Positions 45,141-54,128 of a stretch of DNA of 64,000 nucleotides are shown one piece after another (positions within the stretch are counted from its first letter, which is position 1; each line of letters starts with the position of its first letter). The stretch covers positions 3,596,001 to 3,660,000 of the forward strand of contig NZ_CP150291.1 in NCBI RefSeq assembly GCF_038051985.1. The letters are read 5' to 3'. The stretch is from Solibacillus sp. FSL H8-0523 (GTDB lineage: Bacteria > Bacillota > Bacilli > Bacillales_A > Planococcaceae). A model generated the notes under the pieces. It saw only the letters and a program-made list of their open reading frames with translations, was not told the origin of the DNA and did no database searches. The translations under genes were made by a program, and so were the position numbers.

Positions 45141-45316
45141 TCCTCTATTCAGCTGGGGTTTGAATCCCAATTGAATTAAAATATACTTGGCATTCATCCC
45201 CCACTTTTAGAAGTAGAAGATTTCTGCTGAACTAAGTTAAAATTACTTTAAAAATTACTTTTATCATACTACACTCTTGGTTTTAGTAGTATAATCGTCT
45301 AAAACTTTTCTTAATA

Positions 45317-46213
45317 TTAAATATCTGGAAGTTCCGAGTCCATGCCGAATTTTTGACGGAATCCACATTTTTTACACAGTTCTTCCACGGCCTCACGACG
45401 AGAGAAACCATCAACTAAGTTTTGTGCACGCTCGCTACCAATTATGTCCCCAAATTTTTGCTCATGAACATTTCCTAAATTAATGACACCTTCTCCATCT
45501 AAACAACAAGGAACAACTGAGCCATCTACTAAAATAGCAGCATGTGTACGAAGTGCGTGGCAGAAGCCCTTACCTTCATCTGCTTTTTCAAGTAGGCTTG
45601 GCCAACGGAATTCATGGTCTTGATTAAGGTAAATATTTTTCGCAATTTTCACGCCCTTCCCCATCTCAACACGTTCTTGAATTTCGTAATCTAAATCGTA
45701 TTCCTTTTCAAGAATATCTAATGTTTCACGGTTGCGGCGATTTGCTACTTCCGAAATATTATTACGTTGAAGATTCCATAGGCGATAAGAAATAATCACA
45801 TTATGCTCACGTACATCACGGACAAAATCTAAAATATCACCTAAATATTTTTCACGATTTTCTGAACCTTCATGCCCATCAAAGCTGTGCAGTGAAAAAT
45901 TGATTTGACGTAATGCTGGCTTTCCTAACAACTTATCTCGGTTCTTTTTAATCAGAGTACCATTCGTTGTAATATTCACTTTAAACCCTTTATCGTGCGC
46001 AACATCTAACAGTTGCCCAATACGTGGGTGTAACAGCGGTTCGCCTTTAACATGTAAATAAATGTATTTTGTGTAGCCACTAATTTCATCTAAAATATTG
46101 GCAAATTGTTCGACTTTTATTAAACCTTTTGCGCGCTCTGTTGGCGGGCAAAAGCTACATGCTAAATTGCAAACGCTCGTAATTTCGATATAAACTTTTT
46201 TAAATGTTTTCAA
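45317..46213 (-). CDS. Radical SAM protein with SPASM-type C-terminus
   Basis: A protein of about 298 residues. The iron-sulfur motif CNLACSFCPP (CxxxCxxC) follows VYIEITSV at residue 11; HVKGEPLLHPRI and NITTNGTLI are further radical SAM core segments. C-terminal cysteines (GFCHAL, VPCCLDGEG, EELCKKCGF) form an auxiliary-cluster SPASM-like region. The start is unsettled: the frame is open to 46312, but that leaves no promoter room after the terminator at 46348-46385, so I use the TTG at 46213 directly before KTFKKVYIEI. No peptide substrate gene is nearby; the reaction is unknown. Confidence 0.8.
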   Translation of the reverse strand: MKTFKKVYIEITSVCNLACSFCPPTERAKGLIKVEQFANILDEISGYTKYIYLHVKGEPLLHPRIGQLLDVAHDKGFKVNITTNGTLIKKNRDKLLGKPALRQINFSLHSFDGHEGSENREKYLGDILDFVRDVREHNVIISYRLWNLQRNNISEVANRRNRETLDILEKEYDLDYEIQERVEMGKGVKIAKNIYLNQDHEFRWPSLLEKADEGKGFCHALRTHAAILVDGSVVPCCLDGEGVINLGNVHEQKFGDIIGSERAQNLVDGFSRREAVEELCKKCGFRQKFGMDSELPDI

Positions 46214-46347
46214 CGGTCGTTCACCATTCCTTTTCAATAGACAATACTTTTTATTGTAACATAAATCTGCTTTTGAATAAGAAGCAGGAGCAATGGTTTT
46301 CACAATTAACATCCTAATGTTTTTGGTTCATCACCATATTAACAATT

Positions 46348-46385
46348 AAAAAAAGTGTACGAAAGGTTCCCCCTTCGTACACTTT
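46348..46385 (-). terminator. Terminator of the DUF1456 gene
   Basis: AAAGTGTACGAA pairs with TTCGTACACTTT, with an A/T run on the minus-strand 3' side. Confidence 0.85.
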
Positions 46386-46388
46386 CAA

Positions 46389-46895
46389 TTATCCTCTTTC
46401 TCCACGATAACGAATAGATAAGCCTTTTAAAAACTTACGTGTAAAGTTATCGCCACACTCTTTGTAGTTACGGTGGCCTGGCTTACGCATAATTGCGCCT
46501 AACTCACCTTTTGAAACTGCGATTCCGCCGTCATCTAACACATCTAGCATTTGCTCTGTCGTTAACTGACAAGCGACTTTTAATTTTTTTAGTACCATGT
46601 TGTTCACATGATCTGGCTTTTCCTGCACGGGTGCAGCTTGGCCTTCTTTTTTCGGCATTGGTCCACGTTTAAATGTAATTAAACCGTTGAAGAATGCTTC
46701 AAGCTTTTTACCATTCAATTTAATTTGATCATAATCAGCTGGTATTTCTTCATCTTTTTCGATCGATTTCGTTAAAATTTTTGGCATTTCCTCAGGTGAA
46801 ACATTTTCGCCACCTAGTTTAAAAATTTCAACCATTTCTCTATTTTTCAAATCAAGTGCATAGCGCACGCGGATTAAAATATCGTTATTATCCAT
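46389..46895 (-). CDS. DUF1456 family protein (YehS-like), 168 aa
   Basis: Two similar helical repeats make up the protein: NNDILIRVRYALDLKNREMVEIFKLG (residues 2-30) and NNMVLKKLKVACQLTTEQMLDVLDDGG (about 95-120), each followed by a short acidic segment and a lysine-rich stretch. That duplicated layout and the ending RNYKECGDNFTRKFLKGL are the DUF1456/YehS pattern. The ATG at 46895 has ggagg five bases before it; the longer frame lacks a site. Function unknown. Confidence 0.82.
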   Translation of the reverse strand: MDNNDILIRVRYALDLKNREMVEIFKLGGENVSPEEMPKILTKSIEKDEEIPADYDQIKLNGKKLEAFFNGLITFKRGPMPKKEGQAAPVQEKPDHVNNMVLKKLKVACQLTTEQMLDVLDDGGIAVSKGELGAIMRKPGHRNYKECGDNFTRKFLKGLSIRYRGERG

Positions 46896-46985
46896 TATAG
46901 CCTCCATCAATGTTTTGCTAAAGGCTATTATAACAGAGGTTTCGCTTTCAATGTTAGTTCGATTACTCACGTGTACAGCAATACC

Positions 46986-48527
46986 CTATAATCGGTCGGT
47001 TTCTTGACTTTCATTGATCGCTTGCTCGACAGCCTCATCACTATCTGCGTTACCAAGCGGACCTGTGCTTTTTGTATGTTGTAAGTTTTCACGTAACCTG
47101 CGACCATATTCCTCATCTGCTTGTTCTGCGTAACGAATCATCGTTTCTTGAATGGCTGGGGCGCATTTCGCTAAATCAGTCGTTAAATTTAAAATGAGGT
47201 CATCTTGCTCCCATTTCTCAAATTTACGATACGATTCACCAGCCTGCTTCGTATCATTTGTACGGTCAAGTGGGGCGCGTACTAAATTCCCTTCAATAAA
47301 CGGTGTATACTCTTTTCCCGTTTGCTTTGCCTCTTTTAAGCCGCCTAATAATGAAGGCTCGTAATTGATATGCGGATTTTCATGTCCGTCTACTTTTAGT
47401 TGCATTTGTCCACCACGTTGATTTGTGGCAACTTGCTTTTTCGGTGCATTAATCGGTAGTTGCAAATAGTTCGCACCCACTCGGTAACGCTGCGTATCGG
47501 AATAGCTAAATGTACGCCCCTGCAGCATTTTATCATCAGAAAAATCAAGTCCGTCTACTAAGACGCCCGTACCAAATGCTACTTGTTCAACTTCAGTAAA
47601 ATAATCGTCTGGATTTTTATTGAGCGTCATTTTACCAACCGCAAGCCATGGAAACTTATCTTCTGGCCACAACTTCGTATCATCAAGCGGGTCAAAATCA
47701 AGCTCTGGATGCTCGCCGTCCTCCATCATTTGCACAAATAGCTCCCATTCCGGGTAATCGCCCTCCTCAATTGCATCAAATAAATCTTGTGTCGCATGAT
47801 TAAAGTTTTTCCCTTGAATGTCTTGTGCTTGCTGCTGTGTTAAATTACGAATCCCTTGCTTTGGCTCCCAGTGGTATTTAATGAGCACCGCCTTACCCGC
47901 TTCATTCACCCATTTGTACGTGTTCACACCAGAGCCTTGCATCATGCGGTAATTTGCGGGAATCCCCCACGGCGAATAAATGAGCGTTACCATATGAAAG
48001 CTTTCTGGTGAGGCCGCACAAAAGTCAAAAAAGCGCTCGGCATCTTGAATATTGGTTACTGGATCTGGCTTGAAGGCATGAATCATATCAGGAAACTTCA
48101 TCGCATCGCGGATAAAGAAAATTTTTAAATTATTGCCGACTAAATCCCAATTGCCTTCCTCGGTATAAAATTTCACGGCAAATCCACGTGGATCACGCAA
48201 TGTTTCTGGTGAATGCCCACCATGAATAACGCTTGAAAAACGAACAAATACGGGCGTTTTCTTGCCCTTCTTCTGAAATAGTTTGGCACGCGTATAGTCA
48301 GCAATTGACTTGTCACCAACTGTCCCGTACGCTTCAAAATAACCGTGCGCCCCAGCGCCTCTTGCATGTACCACGCGTTCAGGTATACGTTCGCGGTCAA
48401 AATGGCTTATTTTTTCAATAAAATCATAGTTTTCAAGTGTTGCAGGCCCACGCTTGCCAACAGAACGAATTTGTTGATTGTTCGTTATCGGGTGCCCTTG
48501 TCTGTTTGTTAATGTGTTTTCTTCCAT
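46986..48527 (-). CDS. katA: Catalase (monofunctional haem type)
   Basis: A 513-residue clade-type small-subunit catalase that destroys hydrogen peroxide in the cytoplasm. The distal-side motif [20 protein letters not shown] carries the catalytic His; the Asn lies in [18 protein letters not shown]; the haem-ligand Tyr is in [15 protein letters not shown]. No flavodoxin-like extension is present, as expected for this class. The ribosome site is aaaggagtg. Catalase genes in Bacillus are often under PerR; I find no good PerR box in the short upstream region. Confidence 0.94.
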   Translation of the reverse strand: MEENTLTNRQGHPITNNQQIRSVGKRGPATLENYDFIEKISHFDRERIPERVVHARGAGAHGYFEAYGTVGDKSIADYTRAKLFQKKGKKTPVFVRFSSVIHGGHSPETLRDPRGFAVKFYTEEGNWDLVGNNLKIFFIRDAMKFPDMIHAFKPDPVTNIQDAERFFDFCAASPESFHMVTLIYSPWGIPANYRMMQGSGVNTYKWVNEAGKAVLIKYHWEPKQGIRNLTQQQAQDIQGKNFNHATQDLFDAIEEGDYPEWELFVQMMEDGEHPELDFDPLDDTKLWPEDKFPWLAVGKMTLNKNPDDYFTEVEQVAFGTGVLVDGLDFSDDKMLQGRTFSYSDTQRYRVGANYLQLPINAPKKQVATNQRGGQMQLKVDGHENPHINYEPSLLGGLKEAKQTGKEYTPFIEGNLVRAPLDRTNDTKQAGESYRKFEKWEQDDLILNLTTDLAKCAPAIQETMIRYAEQADEEYGRRLRENLQHTKSTGPLGNADSDEAVEQAINESQETDRL

Positions 48528-48584
48528 TTAATCACTCCTTTCCCTAATGATTGGTAAATCAGACGGTTTTTATTCATTAAAAGT

Positions 48585-48606
48585 AGCCCTGATTTGCATC
48601 AGGGCT
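48585..48606 (-). terminator. Weak terminator hairpin after the acyl-CoA ligase
   Basis: AGCCCTGAT and ATCAGGGCT (through a gcaa loop on the minus strand) form a stem, but only a modest T-rich stretch follows. Confidence 0.55.
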
Positions 48607-48613
48607 CCATCAT

Positions 48614-50098
48614 TTATATGGTTTGCTGTGGACGCAGTGTATGCTTCAATACCTTCCCTGATGCATTACGCGGTAGTTGCTCTAAAAAGTCCACTTCATA
48701 CGGCACTTTATATTTCGCTAGCTGCGTTAAACAATAATCAAGGACCTGTTTTTCAGTTAATTGCTCGCTGTCTTTTACAACGACAAAGGCTTTTGGTACT
48801 TCACCGTACACTTCGTGCGGGACACCAACAATCGCCGCTTCTAACACTTGTGGCATCTGATAAAGTACTTCTTCTACTTCTATCGGGTAAATATTTTCCC
48901 CACCTCGAATAATCATGTCCTTTTTACGATCGACAATATATAAGTAACCTTCTTCATCAAACCGACCTAAATCTCCTGAGTACAGCCAGCCATTACGAAT
49001 TGTATGCGCGGTTTCTTCTGGCGCACGTAAATACCCCTTCATCACTTGCGGCCCTTTCACGCAAATTTCTCCTACTTCGCCAAGCGGTACAACTTCACCA
49101 TTCGGATCAAGCAACTGAATTTCTGTTCGCGCTAATGGCTTCCCTACTGAACCAATTTTAATAAGCGCTGCATCATCGAGTAGCGAAGTTGCAGCAGGTG
49201 AATTTTCTGTTTGCCCATATAAATTTTGCACATTTACATTTGGGAATGCATCTTTTAAACGCTTTACCAGCTCATACGGCATTGGTGCCGCCCCGTAACA
49301 GAACAGGCGTAATTGCTCAAAATTGTACGTAGACAACTCCGGCTTATTTAGTAAAATTGTATACATCGCCGGTACACCAAAGAAAATTGTAGCCTTTGTT
49401 TCTACTATTTTTTTTAGTGTTTGCTCTGGTGAAAAGGCTTCTTCAACAATAACTGTGCCCCCTTTTAAGATGGTAGGTACCGCAAATACATGGCTCCCTG
49501 CACAGTGAAATAGCGGAGTACAAATAAACATACGATCCTTTTCATTCATATTCATCGAATCCGACCAAATTTGTGCGGTTTCTAAAATATTGCGATGACT
49601 GAGCATGACCCCTTTTGGTTTTCCTGTTGTACCCGATGTATACATAACAACTGCTGTATCCTCATTATCTAGCTGCGGCAATGTTGGAATGCTCTCCTCT
49701 TGTAGGATTGCCTCAATTTCAGTGAGTGAAAGTACATGCTCAAACGTATATGTAGTTGCATCAACGGTAGCTTGTAATTTTTCATCAAAAATTAACACTT
49801 TCGCCTCTGAGTGCCTAAATATAAAATCAATTTCAGGAGGAGCTAACTTTGTATTTACAGGCATGACCGTTAATCCTGCAAGTTGCACACCGTAATAAAT
49901 GGCCATAAATAAATTTGAATTTAATGTAAACTGCGCGACAATATCATCTTTTTCAAAGCCTTTTTCTACAAGAAACTGGGCAATCTTTTGTGCTTTATCT
50001 ACAAGCTCTTTGTATGTCCATACTTCATTTTCAAAAATAATTGCCTCTGCATTCGGTGTTGCCTGCGCTTGCTCAAGTAATACCTGTAAAACTGTCAT
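48614..50098 (-). CDS. Acyl-CoA ligase (class I adenylate-forming enzyme)
   Basis: A 494-residue ANL-family enzyme that activates a carboxylic acid with ATP and joins it to CoA. Motifs are TAVVMYTSGTTGKPKGVMLSH (P-loop), NLYGQTEN, GWLYSGDLGRFDEEGYLYIVDR with the ribose-binding Asp, KKDMIIRGGENIYP at the hinge and PRNASGKVLKHTLR with the catalytic lysine. The N-terminal DIVAQFTLNSNLF and PVNTKLAPPEIDFI suggest a medium- or long-chain fatty acid or aromatic acid. It is monocistronic. The exact substrate cannot be assigned. Confidence 0.9.
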   Translation of the reverse strand: MTVLQVLLEQAQATPNAEAIIFENEVWTYKELVDKAQKIAQFLVEKGFEKDDIVAQFTLNSNLFMAIYYGVQLAGLTVMPVNTKLAPPEIDFIFRHSEAKVLIFDEKLQATVDATTYTFEHVLSLTEIEAILQEESIPTLPQLDNEDTAVVMYTSGTTGKPKGVMLSHRNILETAQIWSDSMNMNEKDRMFICTPLFHCAGSHVFAVPTILKGGTVIVEEAFSPEQTLKKIVETKATIFFGVPAMYTILLNKPELSTYNFEQLRLFCYGAAPMPYELVKRLKDAFPNVNVQNLYGQTENSPAATSLLDDAALIKIGSVGKPLARTEIQLLDPNGEVVPLGEVGEICVKGPQVMKGYLRAPEETAHTIRNGWLYSGDLGRFDEEGYLYIVDRKKDMIIRGGENIYPIEVEEVLYQMPQVLEAAIVGVPHEVYGEVPKAFVVVKDSEQLTEKQVLDYCLTQLAKYKVPYEVDFLEQLPRNASGKVLKHTLRPQQTI

Positions 50099-50231
50099 CT
50101 AAAAATCCCCCTTTTCACATTCCGAACTATATTTTCTAAATTTTATCAATATTCAGTGCTTTAATGCAATATTTTCTATTTAATGATTATTTTCATTCTG
50201 TTAAAACAAATCCCTTTTGGACAAACTATTT

Positions 50232-50308
50232 AAGAAAAGCGCATTCGCGCCCTTTACGCGTAGAGACTTTCGAAGCGCCTCGAGCAGCTGGCGCGAATGC
50301 CTAGACAC
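50232..50308 (+). repeat. Complete GC-rich stem-loop repeat
   Basis: aagaaaagc leads into the 11-bp arm GCATTCGCGCC (50241-50251), a GC-rich loop of 38 bases, and the complementary arm GGCGCGAATGC (50290-50300), then ctagacac. Partial copies occur at 39-60 and 12875-12896 with different arm sequence. Confidence 0.6.
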
Positions 50309-50345
50309 TTCTTTTTAAGAAAATTATTCGAAAGCGGGGATTTGA

Positions 50346-50567
50346 ATGCCAATTATTGAGGTAAAATGTACGGTTGAAAATTGCTTTTTCCACAAAGTTG
50401 ATGATATTTGTGGAGCGGAGAAAATTGAAATTAATACAAATTCGAAAGAGATGGCTACTGAATTTTCAGCTGACTTTGATGCACGTATTAAAAAAGAAGC
50501 CGCGCATTCAATGGACACTTGTTGTAAAACGTTTATTTCAAAAAAGGATAAAAAAACGAAGGCATAA
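50346..50567 (+). CDS. DUF1540 domain protein, 73 aa
   Basis: A small cysteine-rich protein of the DUF1540 family: IEVKCTVENCFFHKVDDICGAEKIEI holds three of the conserved cysteines and the last pair (DTCCKTF) follows in the C-terminal part. The spacing suggests a metal- or disulfide-stabilised domain; several family members are found in spore-forming Firmicutes, role unknown. The ATG follows a purine-rich site (gcgggg), eight bases upstream. A shared terminator follows. Confidence 0.8.
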   Translation: MPIIEVKCTVENCFFHKVDDICGAEKIEINTNSKEMATEFSADFDARIKKEAAHSMDTCCKTFISKKDKKTKA

Positions 50568-50581
50568 GCCTTCGTTTTTTT
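50551..50581. terminator. Bidirectional terminator
   Basis: AAAACGAAGGC and GCCTTCGTTTT pair around a short loop with A and T runs, between two convergent small genes. Confidence 0.88.
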
Positions 50582-50586
50582 ATCAC

Positions 50587-50799
50587 CTAACGTGGGCCAT
50601 TGCGATCTAAATGAATGATGTCTGGAATTTGGTTAAGCACGAAATCATTGCTATCAACCGAAGCATTTTCACGTAATGGCTCTAAAGGAATTTCATCCAC
50701 TGTGTGGACTTCTCGCGCTTTTTCAATCAATGCTTTCGCATCAGGAATTGAAAAGCCCAGCGTGTCATGTACGAGTTTTACTTTTTGATATTGCTTCAT
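50587..50799 (-). CDS. Small hypothetical protein, 70 aa
   Basis: Not recognised. The ATG at 50799 has an ideal site (aggagg, six bases before), so the 30-residue longer frame is rejected. MKQYQKVKLVHDTLGFSIPD is followed by an alpha-helical AKALIEKAREVHTVDEIPLE and an acidic C-terminal part; soluble. It stands alone between two terminators. Confidence 0.62.
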   Translation of the reverse strand: MKQYQKVKLVHDTLGFSIPDAKALIEKAREVHTVDEIPLEPLRENASVDSNDFVLNQIPDIIHLDRNGPR

Positions 50800-50845
50800 T
50801 ACGCACCTCCTGTAAATAGTTTGTGTATTGAGGTGCACATTATGT

Positions 50846-50881
50846 AAAAAGAGATGCTGAGAAATTCTCAGCATCTCTTTT
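50846..50881 (-). terminator. Terminator of the chemoreceptor operon
   Basis: AAAAAGAGATGCTGAGAA pairs with TTCTCAGCATCTCTTTT. Confidence 0.9.
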
Positions 50882-50891
50882 ATATTCATCT

Positions 50892-52013
50892 TTATTTTGC
50901 TTCAACTGTTTGATTCAATTCAACCATTTGCTTTACTTCTTGCAATAACTTTTCCATTGTTTGTAATTCATCATCACTAATTTCAACAAGCTCTTCAAAC
51001 ATTTCAACAGACTCTTTTGAGATAAATGAAATCTCGTTCATCGCCACTTTAATTTGCTGAGAGCCCGATGATAATTCTTCCGCACTTGCTGAAGAATTGG
51101 TGTTATTATCTGCAATTACTTTTGTAATATCTACGATACGTTCAAACATTGTACCGATTTCATTAATTGTCGTATTTGTTTCAGCGAACTGCCCCATCCC
51201 TTGTTTCATTGAGGTTACAACATGATTTGTTTCTGACTGAATATTTTTAACGATATTTGAAACTTCTGCTGACGATTGGCCTGATTGCTCAGCTAATTTT
51301 CGCACTTCATCCGCTACAACTGCGAACCCTTTACCATGCTCACCTGCACGTGCTGCTTCAATCGCTGCGTTTAACGCCAATAAATTAATTTGATCAGAAA
51401 TCCCTGTAATAACCTGAACAATTTTCCCAATTTCTTGTGAACGATCTCCAAGAATCTTAATCGCTTCAAAGGTTGTGCTAATTGTTTGATTAAATTGCCC
51501 CATTTTCTCCATCGAATCTTTTAGCTTGCCATTACCTTGCTCCGTTAATTGTAACGTTGTATTTGATTGCTCTGAAATTTCGTTGGCACGAATCGATAAA
51601 TCTTCAATTGCCTGAGCCATATCTTCAATCGATACGGAACTTTCTTCTGTAGCAATAAGTTGTTTTTTTAGACCGCGCCCTACTTCGTCGATTGCAGCTC
51701 GAACGATATCAGCTTTTTCGGCTGCATATTCACCGTGTTCCTCTAGTATGTTGCCTTTTTCATTAATGTTCGCAACAAATGAACTAAAGCCCTCTTTCAC
51801 GCCATCTGTTACTTTTAGAAATTCATTGAAGATCATTTGGTTCTCTGTATGCCCCGGAAGCTTTTGTATCGGTTCATTGGCTACTAATGATTTCATCTCA
51901 TTAATAATTTGTTGATCATACCGATAATGACGTTTCAGCGAAAAATAGCGTACTGCAAAATAAATAGCGATTATTAAAATAATAACAAAACTTACTAACA
52001 ATATTGTATTCAC
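50892..52013 (-). CDS. One-helix methyl-accepting chemotaxis-type protein
   Basis: A 373-residue protein with one N-terminal membrane helix ([18 protein letters not shown]) and almost no extracellular part, followed by a short linker and a methyl-accepting signalling domain (tip region [38 protein letters not shown]). There is no HAMP or recognisable sensor domain. The GTG at 52013 is preferred over TTG two codons earlier, which is too close to aaggaga. The small gene 26 bases upstream is probably cotranscribed and could supply the missing input. Confidence 0.85.
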   Translation of the reverse strand: MNTILLVSFVIILIIAIYFAVRYFSLKRHYRYDQQIINEMKSLVANEPIQKLPGHTENQMIFNEFLKVTDGVKEGFSSFVANINEKGNILEEHGEYAAEKADIVRAAIDEVGRGLKKQLIATEESSVSIEDMAQAIEDLSIRANEISEQSNTTLQLTEQGNGKLKDSMEKMGQFNQTISTTFEAIKILGDRSQEIGKIVQVITGISDQINLLALNAAIEAARAGEHGKGFAVVADEVRKLAEQSGQSSAEVSNIVKNIQSETNHVVTSMKQGMGQFAETNTTINEIGTMFERIVDITKVIADNNTNSSASAEELSSGSQQIKVAMNEISFISKESVEMFEELVEISDDELQTMEKLLQEVKQMVELNQTVEAK

Positions 52014-52045
52014 GTTCAATTTCTCCTTATGTATCTATTTTTAAC

Positions 52046-52411
52046 TTAACGTTCGGATAAGCGATCTATAACTGTTCCAGGAAACTTCACACGACCTAGC
52101 GCATTACGCACCTGCACCATAGATATTTTTGATTTAGGATTAACAATGACAATGTCTTTGAAACCTAATGATGCATAAAACATTAGTGTTTCTCCTAGCT
52201 CTGCAGCAACCTTCGTTGGTAATGGTGATTGATAGGTAGCGTCTACAACAAACGTATAATTATTTTTGGAAACTTTTTTTATCGTCTCTTGTAAGTCAGC
52301 GATATACTCCTCAACTATATCTGGTTTTAAAAAGCCATGAATTTGTACATGCACTTCCTGTTTTGCTTCATAAATGCCCATATTGTATTTTTGTTTATCA
52401 ACAACAATCAT
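52046..52411 (-). CDS. Small soluble protein, possible STAS-like partner of the chemoreceptor, 121 aa
   Basis: No confident family. The pattern of alternating strands and helices (VHVQIHGFLKP, YTFVVDATY, FKDIVIVNP) with a helix VEEYIADLQETIKKV resembles STAS/SpoIIAA-like folds. It directly precedes the one-helix MCP gene and likely shares its promoter. aaaggag lies seven bases before the ATG. The start and expression are well supported, the fold is a guess from pattern. Confidence 0.6.
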   Translation of the reverse strand: MIVVDKQKYNMGIYEAKQEVHVQIHGFLKPDIVEEYIADLQETIKKVSKNNYTFVVDATYQSPLPTKVAAELGETLMFYASLGFKDIVIVNPKSKISMVQVRNALGRVKFPGTVIDRLSER

Positions 52412-52651
52412 TTGTAAACTCCTTTACTTTTCATTTTTAGTATTTTATTATCAAACATATACATCTTAATAGTATAAATAGTTTGTTATATTTTGTCGAA
52501 CTTAGTACTTTTTTCTTTATATATAAAAAACAATTATTAGGCATTTTAGATTAAATAATTGTAGATGATAGCATTTATAAGGTTTAAAATTTTCCGACAC
52601 CTTTCCAATTTTTAAGGATAATAGATCCTAACAAATTCGTCGTAAATCAGT
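52412..52651. other. AT-rich intergenic region
   Basis: I see no gene or conserved element. It should hold the promoter of the small gene at 52046-52411; no good SigA or SigD match was found. Confidence 0.5.
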
Positions 52652-52688
52652 AAAAAGAACGTATTCCACTAAGAATACGTTCTTTTTT
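52652..52688 (-). terminator. Terminator of the MFS gene
   Basis: AAAAAGAACGTATTC pairs with GAATACGTTCTTTTT around a short loop. Confidence 0.88.
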
Positions 52689-52699
52689 CGTAAAATTAG

Positions 52700-53947
52700 C
52701 TAAGTTAATTTTACACGTTCCTTAAACAGCACCACACCAATCACACCAATCACCGAAAAGATAACAGGGATTATAAAACCATAAGAATAGCCTTCCTCTA
52801 TTTGACCTGAAGTCACCTGAAAGTAATCCAATACAAATCCAAAAATCACCGGTAGCAATACCGCACTTAGAAACCCACCCGTATTTGCGAAGCCTGATAC
52901 AATACCTGATTCTTTTAACGGAAAGGATTGGCGAACACCCGCAAACGTTAACGCACTTGCCCCGTATCCAAAGCCAATAATAAAGAAAATGACAATTAGT
53001 AGGGATAGCGCTGGTTGGCCATTAAATAAGAGAAGCGAAAGCCAGCCAAGTAAAACCATGATTTGCACAACAAGATATGGTTTTTTTATCGTTTCTAACG
53101 AGCCTGCTATCCAACTAATTAACGGAGCGCCGATTAGCGCACCAACCAATCCAATCATAATGAGCTGACTCGCTTCAAGTCGTGTCATATCATACTGGTT
53201 CATGCCATAAGGGACTGCCCACGAACTAATAAATCCTACATAGCCCCCAACAACGCCAAAGTGACAAAAAAATAGTGCCCATGCTTGCCTGTTTGAAACG
53301 ATTCTTTTTAATATCGTAAACGTCTTTTCACGCTGTATGTCATCATTCACTATTGGCGTATCCGCAAATAAACGTTTTGTATTTTTGACGAGTATGAAAT
53401 AAAGAAGTAAGCCGCAAAAGCATAACAGAAGACCCAATGAAAAAAATGCAGCTCTCCAACCAAGTAATGTGATCCATGCGGAAAAAGGGACGGTTGCTAC
53501 TAGGAAACCTAAACTCCCTGTCATCCCTGCAAATCCAACTAATCGTACAAATTCTTTTTGATGAAACCATCTGGCTAAAATGAGCATCATATTCACCCAG
53601 ATGGTCGCGTCGCCAATTCCCGTAAGAATTCTAGAAAAAAACAGCACCCATTCATGCGTGCCCAAACTATAAAGTATCGTCCCCACACCAGTAAGCATAG
53701 CGCCAAAAATCAGAAAGGTATTCGGACCAAATCGATCTGCTAATGCGCCCATTGGAATTTGCAGACTCGTGTATACCAAAAATTGAATGCTCGCTAATAA
53801 CCCAATCGTTGATGCTGTTACCTGAAAATCATTCATCAATTGGTCTGTAATCAATCCAGGGGCGGTTCGTTGACTTGCCATTAACAAATAGGTAAGTAAT
53901 ACAGAGCCAAATACAAGCCATCTGTACTTGCTATTTTGTTTATCCAG
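52700..53947 (-). CDS. Major facilitator superfamily transporter, probable CTG start
   Basis: A 12-helix MFS carrier (415 residues with the proposed start). The usual loop 2-3 motif is LADRFGPNTFLIFGA; GIGDATIWVNMMLILARWF and VRLVGFAGMTGSLGF are further family parts. The standard-codon start (TTG at 53887) removes half of helix 1. Upstream the frame stays open and reads YRWLVFGSVLLTYLLM, a proper helix 1, back to a CTG at 53947 with aggggt eight bases before it and a stop codon two codons earlier. I take CTG as the probable start. Substrate unknown. Confidence 0.75.
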   Translation of the reverse strand: MDKQNSKYRWLVFGSVLLTYLLMASQRTAPGLITDQLMNDFQVTASTIGLLASIQFLVYTSLQIPMGALADRFGPNTFLIFGAMLTGVGTILYSLGTHEWVLFFSRILTGIGDATIWVNMMLILARWFHQKEFVRLVGFAGMTGSLGFLVATVPFSAWITLLGWRAAFFSLGLLLCFCGLLLYFILVKNTKRLFADTPIVNDDIQREKTFTILKRIVSNRQAWALFFCHFGVVGGYVGFISSWAVPYGMNQYDMTRLEASQLIMIGLVGALIGAPLISWIAGSLETIKKPYLVVQIMVLLGWLSLLLFNGQPALSLLIVIFFIIGFGYGASALTFAGVRQSFPLKESGIVSGFANTGGFLSAVLLPVIFGFVLDYFQVTSGQIEEGYSYGFIIPVIFSVIGVIGVVLFKERVKLT

Positions 53948-54128
53948 TAATCTCTACCCCTATTCATTTTTAATATGTATATATTAATTTCTGACAACAA
54001 AAACTGATTTTCATATTCATTTTTTTAATACATATAAATAACAGTAGACAGGTTTGATTGTATGATATTAGTTGCTAGCGGCTTTATGAGTGTATTTTGG
54101 ATAACTAAAATTAAAGGGATGTGAAAAT

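Larger units (their letters stand above)
44865..45316. other. Gene-free region filled with structured repeats
   Basis: No gene. From about 44932 it consists of a repeat block: an attatgcctcgg start, stem-loop copies B (44975-45034) and C (45083-45140), a ggggtttgaatccc hairpin near 45154 and a ctgctgaactaagttaa end at about 45225-45242, matching the end of the short copy at 22838-22901. Confidence 0.6.

Noticed and set aside
48528-48585. Search for a PerR box before katA
   Set aside because: No TTATAATNATTATAA-like palindrome is present in the short upstream region; control by PerR cannot be claimed.
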